Assembly (NCBI GenBank): GCA_963422565.1 | Contig: OY730228.1 | Location: 2,790,001 to 2,854,000 of the forward strand | Origin: G963422565 sp963422565 | GTDB taxonomy: Bacteria > Pseudomonadota > Alphaproteobacteria > MPNO01 | Direction of reading: 5' to 3' | Length of the DNA: 64,000 nucleotides | Part shown: positions 57,414-64,000 of the stretch, piece after piece | Position numbering within the stretch: position 1 is the first letter of the stretch | Layout of the letters: the number at the start of each line of letters is the position of its first letter | Made by a program: the position numbers and the translations under genes | The notes under the pieces: generated by a model | Told to the model about the DNA's origin: nothing | Databases searched by the model: none | Seen by the model: only the letters and a program-made list of their open reading frames with translations

Positions 57414-58622
57414 CTACTCGAAATCGGCATGGGCGCGGCGCTTGCCGGCGCCGTCGCGGGCGATCCGATCGGGGGTGACGGTCTGCGCGGCAGGTGGCCC
57501 CTCGAGGCCGAAGAAGCGCCGCATCCGTTCGTAGACGATCTCGTGGCGGAGCGCCGGGTCGAGGCCTTCGAACATCTCGTAGAGGATCGGCGAGGGGTCG
57601 GGCCAAGTGCCTTGCGGGTGCGGGTAGTCGGCGCCGAAGACGAGGATGTCGCGCAGGATGTTGTCCGGGTGCCGGATGCCTTGGGCGGCGATCGCATCTT
57701 CCTCGAAGGTGACCAGCATCTGGCGCCGGACATAGGCGCTCGGCAGCTCGTCGAGTCCGGTCTCCCTGAACAGACCCGGGCGCTCCTCGGCCTGGCGGTC
57801 CATCCAGTAGATCAGAAACGGCACCCAGCCGGCTCGGCACTCCGCGAACAACAGCTTCAGCCCGGGATGGCGCTGCAGGGCGCCGCAATAGACGACATCG
57901 GCGATCGGCCGCGCGAGCGAGAAGGGCGCACAGGAGAAATAGGCCATTCGTTCGCCCCTCTCGGTCGGCGGGATGGCGGTATCGGCGCCGCCGCCGATAT
58001 GGGCCGCGCAGACCATGCCGGTCTCGGCGAAGGCCTCCCAGGCCGCGTCCCAGCAGGGATGGAACATCGCCTCCTCGCCGTCGAACGGTACGAACTCGGC
58101 CGCCTTGCAGCCGCGCGCGGCGAGGCGCCGAATCTCGCCCGGCACCGAGGCGGCGTCGAAGACCGGGAGGATCGGGAGAATCATCAGCCGGTCGGGGGCC
58201 CGCGCGTTGAGCTCCATCACCCAGTCGTTGTAGACGCGGTGGACCTCGTGGCGGAGCGCCGGATCTTCGATGTCCCATTTGCGGGTCGCGCCGAAGCCGA
58301 CATAGCCGTAGACGCTGCCGTGATCCATATGTTCGAGCAGCAGCGCCGGATCGGACGGCGGCAGCGCGCCGTCGGGGATGCGGGCGCCCGACCGCCCGAA
58401 GAACCGATCGAGCAGCTTGCGGTTGTCGGGGCCGTCGGCAGTGCCGCCGTCGCGGCCGCGTTTGATGCGCCCCTCCCAGCTCCAGTAGAGCCCTCCGTCC
58501 GCCTCGACGACCCTCGGTGCCCGATCGCGGAACCGCTGGGCGACGCGGTCCTGCCAGAGCCGGGCCGGGATCCATCGTTGATCGAGATGGTTGTCGGCCG
58601 AGTTGTATTTGTAGAAGATCAT
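57414..58622 (-). CDS. Amidohydrolase family 2 protein
   Basis: This 402-residue TIM-barrel hydrolase or decarboxylase starts at ATG 58622 (MIFYKYNSADNHLDQRW). The metal site is SADNHLD rather than DxHxH. Later segments CAAHIGGGADT, GLKLLFAECRAGW and VFGADYPHPQGTWPD provide the His and Asp ligands. The C-terminus (QTVTPDRIARDGAGKRRAHA) is variable. It is monocistronic and diverges from sufE. It is the third amidohydrolase of this type in the window, which suggests repeated specialisation on aromatic acids. Confidence 0.87.
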   Translation of the reverse strand: MIFYKYNSADNHLDQRWIPARLWQDRVAQRFRDRAPRVVEADGGLYWSWEGRIKRGRDGGTADGPDNRKLLDRFFGRSGARIPDGALPPSDPALLLEHMDHGSVYGYVGFGATRKWDIEDPALRHEVHRVYNDWVMELNARAPDRLMILPILPVFDAASVPGEIRRLAARGCKAAEFVPFDGEEAMFHPCWDAAWEAFAETGMVCAAHIGGGADTAIPPTERGERMAYFSCAPFSLARPIADVVYCGALQRHPGLKLLFAECRAGWVPFLIYWMDRQAEERPGLFRETGLDELPSAYVRRQMLVTFEEDAIAAQGIRHPDNILRDILVFGADYPHPQGTWPDPSPILYEMFEGLDPALRHEIVYERMRRFFGLEGPPAAQTVTPDRIARDGAGKRRAHADFE

Positions 58623-58813
58623 GTTCTCGCTCCGTCTCGACCGGTTGCGGGGCCGCGGCCCTCCGCTTCGACGCGGACGGCCCGTGTCCGCGGCGGTCCG
58701 CGCCCGCATCGTTATACCGCGCGAGGGCCGCATCTTGGATGGCGGATGCGGCGTTGTCGACGCGCCGGCCGCACTGGGCTATACCGGTGCCCGAGACTGC
58801 GAGAGGTGGCCGG

Positions 58814-59266
58814 GTGCCCGGTGGCGAGACTATCGACGACGCCAAGCGGCGCCTCATCGACGATTTCGCATATCTCGGCGATTGGGTGCAGCGCTACGAG
58901 CATATCGTCGATCTCGGCCGCAGGCTCGAAGGCCTTCCCGAAGCGGACAAGCGGGACCGCCATCTCGTTCCCGGCTGCCAGTCGCGGGTCTGGTTCCACG
59001 CCGAGCGGCGCGGCGAGCGGCTCCGCTTCCGCGCCGACAGCGACGCGCTGATCGTGCGCGGCTTGATCGCCTTGCTGCTCCGCGTCTATTCCGCGCGCCG
59101 GCCCGAGGAGATCCTGGCCACGCCGGCGTCTTTCTTCGACGTCCTGGGCCTCGGCTCCCATCTCAGCGGCAGCCGGGCCAACGGGCTGCACGCCATGATC
59201 CGCCGGATCCACCTCTTCGCAGCGGAGGCCTCGGCCGAGGGGGCGGAGAGCGGCGAAGCGCCGTGA
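58814..59266 (+). CDS. sufE: SufE-family cysteine desulfurase activator
   Basis: This 150-residue protein accepts sulfur from a SufS/CsdA desulfurase in Fe-S cluster assembly. The catalytic Cys lies in PGCQSRVW (VPGCQSRVWFHA). Helical segments DDFAYLGDWVQRYEHIVDLG and FFDVLGLGSHLSGSRANG are standard. The start is GTG 58814, preceded by GAGAGG; an ATG-based longer ORF upstream at 58517 lacks similarity. A BCAT-type gene follows closely. Confidence 0.9.
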   Translation: MPGGETIDDAKRRLIDDFAYLGDWVQRYEHIVDLGRRLEGLPEADKRDRHLVPGCQSRVWFHAERRGERLRFRADSDALIVRGLIALLLRVYSARRPEEILATPASFFDVLGLGSHLSGSRANGLHAMIRRIHLFAAEASAEGAESGEAP

Positions 59267-59275
59267 GTGTCGCCC

Positions 59276-60145
59276 ATGCATGATCCGCCGAGCCGTCCCC
59301 TGACTTGGCACGACGGACGCTGGCTGGAGGGCAACCCGCCTTTGCTCGGGCCGATGGACCATTCCTGGTGGATGGCGTCCACGGTCTTCGACGGCGCCCG
59401 CTCGATCGCCAGCCGCGCGCCCGATCTCGATCTGCACTGCCGACGGGTCGTCGCCTCGGCGCGCGTCATGGGCATGCGGCCGCCGATCGAGGCCGAACGG
59501 ATCGAGGCGCTATGCTGGGAGGGCATCGAGCGCTTCGCCCCGGACGCCGAGCTCTATATCCGCCCCATGTTCTATTTCACCGAGGGCTTCCTGCGGCCGG
59601 AGGCGGCGGGCACGCGCTTCCTCCTGACGATGTTCGTCTCGCCGCTGCCGGAGTGGCGCGGGGTGACCGCCTGCAGGGTGCCGTTCCGCCGCCCGGTGCC
59701 CGACATGGCGCTGACCGACGCCAAGGCGTCGAGCCTCTACCCCAACGTGATCCGGTCGATGGAGGCTGCGCGCGCCAAGGGCTACGACACGGCGATCGTC
59801 CTCGACGGGCTCGGCAATGTCGCCGAGTTCGCGACCAACAACCTGTTCATTGCCGCCGGCGGGACGGTGCGGACGCCCGCGGCCAACGGCACCTTCCTCG
59901 CCGGCATCACCCGGTCGCGGGTGATGGCGCTGCTGTCGGGCGCGGGGGTCCGGGTCGAGGCGGCGACGCTGACGATCGCGGATGTGCTCGCCGCCGACGA
60001 GGCGTTCCTCACGGGCAACTATTCCAAGGTCCTGCCGGTCACCCGGATCGAGGATCGCGGCTACGAGATCGGCCCCATGGCGCGGCTCGCCCGCCGGCTC
60101 TACATGGAGTTCGTCGACCGCCAAGGCGGACGCCGAGCGGCCTGA
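59276..60145 (+). CDS. Class IV aminotransferase (branched-chain aminotransferase-like)
   Basis: This is a 289-residue fold-type IV PLP enzyme. It begins RPLTWHDGRWLEGN, has the WMASTVFDGARSI substrate-loop segment, the PLP Lys in LTDAKASSLYPNV and YDTAIVLDGLGNVAEFATNN. It resembles branched-chain and D-amino-acid aminotransferases. It probably starts at ATG 59276 (GTG 59267 is three codons upstream). It lies 9 bases after sufE. The sequence does not separate BCAT from ADCL or D-amino-acid transaminase. Confidence 0.85.
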   Translation: MHDPPSRPLTWHDGRWLEGNPPLLGPMDHSWWMASTVFDGARSIASRAPDLDLHCRRVVASARVMGMRPPIEAERIEALCWEGIERFAPDAELYIRPMFYFTEGFLRPEAAGTRFLLTMFVSPLPEWRGVTACRVPFRRPVPDMALTDAKASSLYPNVIRSMEAARAKGYDTAIVLDGLGNVAEFATNNLFIAAGGTVRTPAANGTFLAGITRSRVMALLSGAGVRVEAATLTIADVLAADEAFLTGNYSKVLPVTRIEDRGYEIGPMARLARRLYMEFVDRQGGRRAA

Positions 60146-60151
60146 CCCCGC

Positions 60152-60299
60152 GCCGCCGTCAGGGCGCGGCCGGGGTGTTCGGCGCGACGACGGCGAAGGG
60201 ACCGGATCTCCGGGAACCTCCCCGAATCGCCCTGGCGGCGCATGCCGCAGATCGCCGAACGCGTCATCCGGACACGCCACACAAGTCGGCGCTTCTGGG
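60152..60299 (-). repeat. Dispersed intergenic repeat, copy E (type 2 tail)
   Basis: On the minus strand AGAAGCGCCGACTTGTGTGG (about 60276-60295) opens the element, which runs to about 60152 and includes the CGCCGTCGTCGCGCCGAACA tail shared with copy D. The cupin stop codon (60264-60266) lies inside the element, so the last few residues of that protein are repeat-encoded. Confidence 0.6.
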
Positions 60300-60884
60300 G
60301 GTGAGGGGGTAGGGGACCTGGTTGGGGCCGGGGATCGGCCGGCCTTCCGGGCCGTCCTCGTAGCCGAGCTGGCGAAAGGTGCCGGTCTTGCGGCTGCGGA
60401 CGATGACCGCGATCGACTTGCGGTCCCCGGCATATTCGGAGTGGATCTCGTAAGGCGCGACAAGGTCGACTGCGCCCGGCCCGCATTCGACGGCACGCGT
60501 TTCCTCCAGCCTTCGCGTCCCGGCGGGGTCGTCGACGACCGAGAAGCGGACGATCCGCTCCGCACCCTCGAGCAACCCGTAGACGGTCCAGGACGGCCCA
60601 TGGTCGTGGATCATCGCCCTGCCCCCCGGCTTCTTGATCAACCCGTTGAGGGCGAAACCGTGATCGGGGTCGACATAGAACAGCAGGTTGTCCGCCGCCC
60701 TGCCGTCGAAGCCGCCGACCGGCCAGGATCGGGCGTGGTCCCGGAGATCGGGGTCGCGAAGGAGCCGGCCGAGCAGCGCCGCGCAGCGCCGCCAGCGAGC
60801 TTCGCCCTCCGGCTCCTCTCGGCAGACCGCGCGCAGATCGTCGATGAACGCCTCGACCGCCGGCAGCATTCGTCGGCGTTCCAT
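60264..60884 (-). CDS. Cupin-fold metalloprotein (cysteine dioxygenase-like)
   Basis: This is a 206-residue protein with a double-stranded beta-helix core. The metal-binding motif is AMIHDHGPSWTVYGL, and a later His in VAPYEIHSEYAG supplies a third ligand. It resembles cysteine/mercaptopropionate dioxygenase-like proteins. Its last residues (SADLCGVSG) derive from a copy of the dispersed repeat. ATG 60884 follows GGAGGGGAG. Probably an iron-dependent oxygenase; substrate unknown. Confidence 0.8.
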   Translation of the reverse strand: MERRRMLPAVEAFIDDLRAVCREEPEGEARWRRCAALLGRLLRDPDLRDHARSWPVGGFDGRAADNLLFYVDPDHGFALNGLIKKPGGRAMIHDHGPSWTVYGLLEGAERIVRFSVVDDPAGTRRLEETRAVECGPGAVDLVAPYEIHSEYAGDRKSIAVIVRSRKTGTFRQLGYEDGPEGRPIPGPNQVPYPLTPRSADLCGVSG

Positions 60885-61200
60885 CTCCCCTCCCGTCTCC
60901 GATCCGGACGGCGCCGACGTTAGCCCCCGTCCCGCCGCCGGTCAAAGACGGTCCGATGCGACGGCCCGGACGGCATCTCGGACCGACCGATCGCACTGGT
61001 GGCAAGCCCCCGTCGCGCCATGGGCCGACGAAGCCGCGCATCCGGCAATTCGCAAGACCCGCGAAAGGGATCGGGAGGAGAGCGCGGACGGATCTTGACA
61101 GCGATGCGGGCGGTTTCTATCGTGCCTTTCGTCCGCGCCGGCCGCGCTTCCGTGCGGCGACGCGGGCATCCCGGCGCTGATCGTCCAGCGCGGCAAGCCG
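60885..61200. other. Intergenic region upstream of the F0 operon
   Basis: No gene is supported in these 316 bases between the cupin gene and atpI. They contain the strong promoter at 61095-61123 and otherwise featureless GC-rich sequence. Confidence 0.7.
61095..61123 (+). promoter_or_regulatory. Promoter of the F0 ATP synthase operon
   Basis: TTGACA (61095-61100), exactly consensus, a 17-base spacer and TATCGT (61118-61123) lie about 80 bases before atpI. It is the best sigma-70 promoter match noticed in the window. Confidence 0.75.
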
Positions 61201-61560
61201 ATGGTCGAGAGCGATTCACCGCCCCCGCTGAGGGATCTGGATGCGCGTCTGAAGAGGGCGCGCGGTGCGGCGCCCGGGCGCGTCAGGGACGCCGACGCTC
61301 GCGAGCGGGGCAAGGGGCTGAGCTTGGCGCTCAAGATCGGCGTCGAGCTCGTCGCCTCGCTGGCGATCGGAGTCGGGATCGGTCTGCTGCTCGACGGTTG
61401 GCTGGGCAGCGCGCCCTGGATGCTGGTCGTCTTCTTCATGCTCGGGGCGGCGGCCGGGATGCTGAACGTCTATCGCGCGATGGCGGGTATGAGCCACAGC
61501 GTGGGATACGCCTCGGAACGGCGGAAGGATCGAGAGGCAGGCAGTCGTGGCGAGCGCTGA
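61201..61560 (+). CDS. atpI: ATP synthase protein I (AtpI-like)
   Basis: This 119-residue membrane protein has two hydrophobic segments (KIGVELVASLAIGVGIGLLL and APWMLVVFFMLGAAAGMLNV) and a charged tail. AtpI helps assemble the c ring of the F0 sector or carries magnesium. It is the first gene of the F0 operon behind a consensus promoter. It overlaps atpB by 14 bases. Confidence 0.87.
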   Translation: MVESDSPPPLRDLDARLKRARGAAPGRVRDADARERGKGLSLALKIGVELVASLAIGVGIGLLLDGWLGSAPWMLVVFFMLGAAAGMLNVYRAMAGMSHSVGYASERRKDREAGSRGER

Positions 61561-62284
61561 GCATCACGGTCCGCTGTCGCAGTTCGAGATCAAGACGCTG
61601 GTGCCGATCCGGCTCGGCGAGGCGGACATCTCCTTCACCAACGCGTCGCTGATGATGGTCGTCGCGCTGGTCCTGATCGCGCTGTTTCTTGTCCTCGGCA
61701 TGCGCCGCGCCGCGCTGGTGCCCGGACGCTGGCAATCGATGGCCGAGCTCAGCTACGAGTTCGTCGTGAATCTGATCCGCGATACCGTCGGCGCCGAGGG
61801 GCGCGGCTATTTCCCCTTCGTCTTCACGCTGTTCATGTTCGTGCTCTTCGGCAATCTGCTGGGGATGGTTCCCTACAGCTTCACCTTCACGAGCCATATC
61901 GTCGTCACCTTCGCCCTGGCGATCGTCGTCTTCGTCGGCGTGACCGTTCTCGGCTTCGTCAAGCACGGCATGCGTTTCTTTTCCTTCTTCGTGCCGCCCG
62001 GGGTCTCGGTCGCGCTGTGGCCGCTCCTGATCCCGATCGAGATCATCTCCTATCTGTCTCGGCCGATCAGCCTGTCGGTGCGGCTGTTCGCCAACATGCT
62101 GGCGGGCCATACCCTGCTGAAGGTGTTCGCCGGTTTCGTGCCTGTCCTGGGCGCGCTCGGCGTGCTCCCGCTCGCCTTCGTCGCCGCGCTCAGCGGCCTC
62201 GAGCTGGTGATCGCGTTCCTGCAGGCCTATGTGTTCGCGATTCTGACCTGCCTCTATATCAACGACGCGCTGCATCTGCATTGA
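61547..62284 (+). CDS. atpB: F0F1 ATP synthase subunit a
   Basis: This 245-residue subunit forms the proton half-channels. The essential Arg is in LSVRLFANMLAGH, and the C-terminal SGLELVIAFLQAYVFAILTC is conserved. It has five to six membrane segments. The start is GTG 61547 inside atpI. Confidence 0.97.
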   Translation: MASAEHHGPLSQFEIKTLVPIRLGEADISFTNASLMMVVALVLIALFLVLGMRRAALVPGRWQSMAELSYEFVVNLIRDTVGAEGRGYFPFVFTLFMFVLFGNLLGMVPYSFTFTSHIVVTFALAIVVFVGVTVLGFVKHGMRFFSFFVPPGVSVALWPLLIPIEIISYLSRPISLSVRLFANMLAGHTLLKVFAGFVPVLGALGVLPLAFVAALSGLELVIAFLQAYVFAILTCLYINDALHLH

Positions 62285-62340
62285 CGGCGCGCGTCGCGCC
62301 CTACCCAAGACCGCATCATCCTGCCGAAAGAGGGGACAAC

Positions 62341-62565
62341 ATGGATTTGGAAGCAGCCAAGGTCATCGGCGCGGGCCTCGCCGTCATCGGCGTCGTCGGC
62401 TCCGGTATCGGGATCGGATCGATCTTCTCGTCCTTCATTTCCGCCGTCGCGCGCAACCCGGCTGCGCGTGGGGACGTGTTCCCGATGACCATGCTCGGCT
62501 TCGCGCTGGTCGAGGCGATCGCCCTGTTCGCGCTGGTCGTCGCGCTGGTCATCCTGTTCGGTTAG
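62341..62565 (+). CDS. atpE: F0F1 ATP synthase subunit c
   Basis: This 74-residue hairpin forms the rotor ring. It has the first-helix glycine series (GVVGSGIGIGS), the polar loop ARNPAARGD, and the proton-binding Glu in GFALVEAIALFALVVA. It follows atpB by 56 bases with GAAAGAGGGGAC just before the ATG. Confidence 0.97.
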   Translation: MDLEAAKVIGAGLAVIGVVGSGIGIGSIFSSFISAVARNPAARGDVFPMTMLGFALVEAIALFALVVALVILFG

Positions 62566-62596
62566 GCCGCCGCACGCTCGGGACCCGACGCGCGCC

Positions 62597-63091
62597 ATGC
62601 CGCAACTCGAACAGATCGACACCTATCTCAGCCAGGTCTTCTGGCTGGCCGTGACCTTCGTGCTGCTCTATCTGCTGCTGTGGCGGTCGGCCCTGCCGCG
62701 GATCGCCCGGGTGCTGACCGAGCGGCAGGACAGGATCAACGACGACATCCGGAAGGCGGAGACGCTGCGGGAAGAGGCCCGGGCGGTCCATCGGTCCTAC
62801 GAGGAGACCACCGCCAAGGCGCGCGCCGAGGGGCAAGCGATCCTGCGCGACAGCAGCGACGCCCTCGCCGCTTTCGCGGCCGAACGCCATGAAGCGGTGA
62901 GCCGGAGGATCGCCGGCGAGATATCGGCGGCCGAGGCCAGAATCGAGGCCGAGCGCGGCGAGGCGCTGGCCGACATCCGCGAGATCGCCGTCGAGACCGC
63001 CGCGGCCGCCGCGGCGCGCCTGCTGGGCGGGGCGCCGGAACGCTCGGCGGTCGAGGCCGAGGTCGCGGCGCTGACGGCCGAGGGGCGCTGA
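62597..63091 (+). CDS. atpF': F0F1 ATP synthase subunit b'
   Basis: This is a 164-residue stator subunit with an N-terminal membrane helix (YLSQVFWLAVTFVLLYLLLW) and a long coiled-coil. Alphaproteobacteria and photosynthetic bacteria carry b' and b together. Its stop overlaps the start of atpF (TGATG). Confidence 0.93.
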   Translation: MPQLEQIDTYLSQVFWLAVTFVLLYLLLWRSALPRIARVLTERQDRINDDIRKAETLREEARAVHRSYEETTAKARAEGQAILRDSSDALAAFAAERHEAVSRRIAGEISAAEARIEAERGEALADIREIAVETAAAAAARLLGGAPERSAVEAEVAALTAEGR

Positions 63092-63573
63092 TGCTGGAGA
63101 GTCCCGAATTCTGGGTCGCGGTCGGCTTCGTCCTTCTCGTCGCCGGGATCGCCCGCCCGGCGGCGCGGTCGATCACGACGGCGCTCGACGCGCGAAGCGC
63201 CCGCATCGAGGCCTCTCTCGACGAGGCGCGCAAGCTGCGCGAGGAAGCCCAGCACCTGCTCACCGAGTATCAGCGCAAGCAGCGGGACGCGGCGCGCGAG
63301 TCACGGCAGATCGTCGAGCAGGCACGGATCGACGCCGAACGCATCGCCGCCGCCGCCCGCGCCGATCTCGAACGGGCGCTCGAACGCCGCGAGGCCGTGG
63401 CCCGGGAGAAGATCGCCCGCGCGGAGGTGGAAGCCCTGCGCGGGATTCGCGCCCTCGCCATCGATATCGCCATCGCCGCGACCGAACGGGTGATCGCCGA
63501 GCGCCTGGCGCCGGAGCAGGCGCGGTCGTTGATCGACTCGGCGATCGCCGAGCTTCCCGGCCAGATATCGTAG
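63091..63573 (+). CDS. atpF: F0F1 ATP synthase subunit b
   Basis: This 160-residue stator subunit has a short N-terminal membrane helix (FWVAVGFVLLVAGIARPAA) and a long charged coiled-coil rich in Ala, Glu and Arg. It pairs with b' to hold F1. It is the last gene of the F0 operon in the window; the F1 genes are not adjacent. Confidence 0.94.
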   Translation: MLESPEFWVAVGFVLLVAGIARPAARSITTALDARSARIEASLDEARKLREEAQHLLTEYQRKQRDAARESRQIVEQARIDAERIAAAARADLERALERREAVAREKIARAEVEALRGIRALAIDIAIAATERVIAERLAPEQARSLIDSAIAELPGQIS

Positions 63574-63606
63574 CGCAGCGGCGGCCCTTTCCCGGCCGGC
63601 CGCGCC

Positions 63607-64000
63607 CTATTCGTCGGCGCGGCCCGTCGCGGGTTCGGCCTGCCAGCGCAGCCTCGGGCGGCGGGCGGCGCCCGTCTCGTCGAAACGCCGCCGCGGCGCC
63701 GTTCTCGGTGCCGCGGCGAAGTCCTCCGCCTTGCCCTGCCCTGCCCGCTGCGCCAAATCCCTGAGCGTCGCGACGAACGCGTCGAGCCCCGGCTTGCCCT
63801 CGCTCTCGGTCGGCTCGATCAGAATGGCGCCGTGCACGACCAGCGGGAAATAGATCGTCGGCGGATGATAGCCGGCATCGATCATCGCCTTCGCGAAATC
63901 GAGCGTGCTCACCCCGCTGCCCTCGAGGAACCGGTCGTCGAACAGCACCTCGTGCATATGCGGCCCGTCATAAGCGGGGGGCATCCTGTCGGCCAGCCGG
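63607..64000 (-). CDS. gcvPB: Glycine dehydrogenase (decarboxylating) subunit 2, C-terminal part
   Basis: The frame is open at the right edge, so only the C-terminal 130 or so residues are seen. MHEVLFDDRFLEGSGVSTLD, YHPPTIYFPLVVHGAILIEP and TESEGKPGLDAFVATL are diagnostic of the glycine cleavage P-protein second subunit. The two-subunit form (gcvPA/gcvPB) is common in alphaproteobacteria. It converges on atpF. The Lys that binds PLP lies outside the window. Confidence 0.93.
   Translation of the reverse strand, partial: RLADRMPPAYDGPHMHEVLFDDRFLEGSGVSTLDFAKAMIDAGYHPPTIYFPLVVHGAILIEPTESEGKPGLDAFVATLRDLAQRAGQGKAEDFAAAPRTAPRRRFDETGAARRPRLRWQAEPATGRADE

Overview
The window is chromosomal DNA of a high-GC alphaproteobacterium, most likely a non-fermenting, heterotrophic Rhodospirillales-type organism. 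The evidence is the split b'/b subunits of the F0 ATP synthase, the two-gene glycine dehydrogenase, the yqeY-dnaG-rpoD order, divergent lrp/trxB, the small DUF6494/DUF6505 families, and many ABC/TRAP uptake systems with amidohydrolases. Genus was not determined.

Layout. 1-2 kb: an OmpR-type two-component pair, cut by the left edge. 2.2-7.6 kb: a polyferredoxin, a hybrid oxyanion-binding-like/cytochrome c protein, and a tightly overlapping quartet DUF6494-Mrp-lipoate-ligase-like-DUF6505. 8-10.7 kb: a coiled-coil membrane protein and a tungstate ABC transporter (tupBCA). Together these suggest support of a tungsten or molybdenum iron-sulfur enzyme such as formate dehydrogenase, whose structural genes are not in the window. 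11.2-16.6 kb: a surface-glycan island with a glycosyltransferase, a GT4, two GT25 paralogues and a methyltransferase. Part of it is AT-rich, and it carries a run of 26 C in the GT4 gene. 16.6-24.8 kb: housekeeping and repair genes (YejA, HIG1-like, Nudix, AlkA-like, esterase) and the surA-pdxA-rsmA operon.

25-29.4 kb: homocysteine methyltransferase, then an SDR/aryl-acid adenylating enzyme/amidohydrolase operon preceded by three 11-bp direct repeats. 29.6-36.2 kb: trxB, lrp, greA, yqeY-dnaG-rpoD. 36.3-39.3 kb: a TRAP transporter whose binding-protein gene faces the permease genes. 39.4-41.8 kb: a DMT exporter, a CAU tRNA and an amidase. 41.84-43.05 kb holds no intact gene but is a mosaic of at least five recognisable gene fragments. 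43-49.8 kb: a liv-type ABC operon ending in an arylsulfotransferase. Divergent from it, 50-54.8 kb encodes a molybdenum hydroxylase (coxMSL-like) plus an amidohydrolase. 54.8-60.9 kb: a CinA-ArsC fusion, a hydrolase, another amidohydrolase, SufE, a BCAT-type aminotransferase and a cupin. 61.2-63.6 kb: the F0 operon atpI-B-E-F'-F behind a strong promoter, facing the end of gcvPB.

The most unusual items are a dispersed intergenic repeat family (about 40-bp core, at least five copies, usually just 3' of a gene), the C26 tract, the gene graveyard, the CinA-ArsC fusion, and the cytochrome that appears to combine a truncated tungstate-binding-like domain with heme c beside a tungstate transporter. 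All calls come from reading the sequence; no database search was run.
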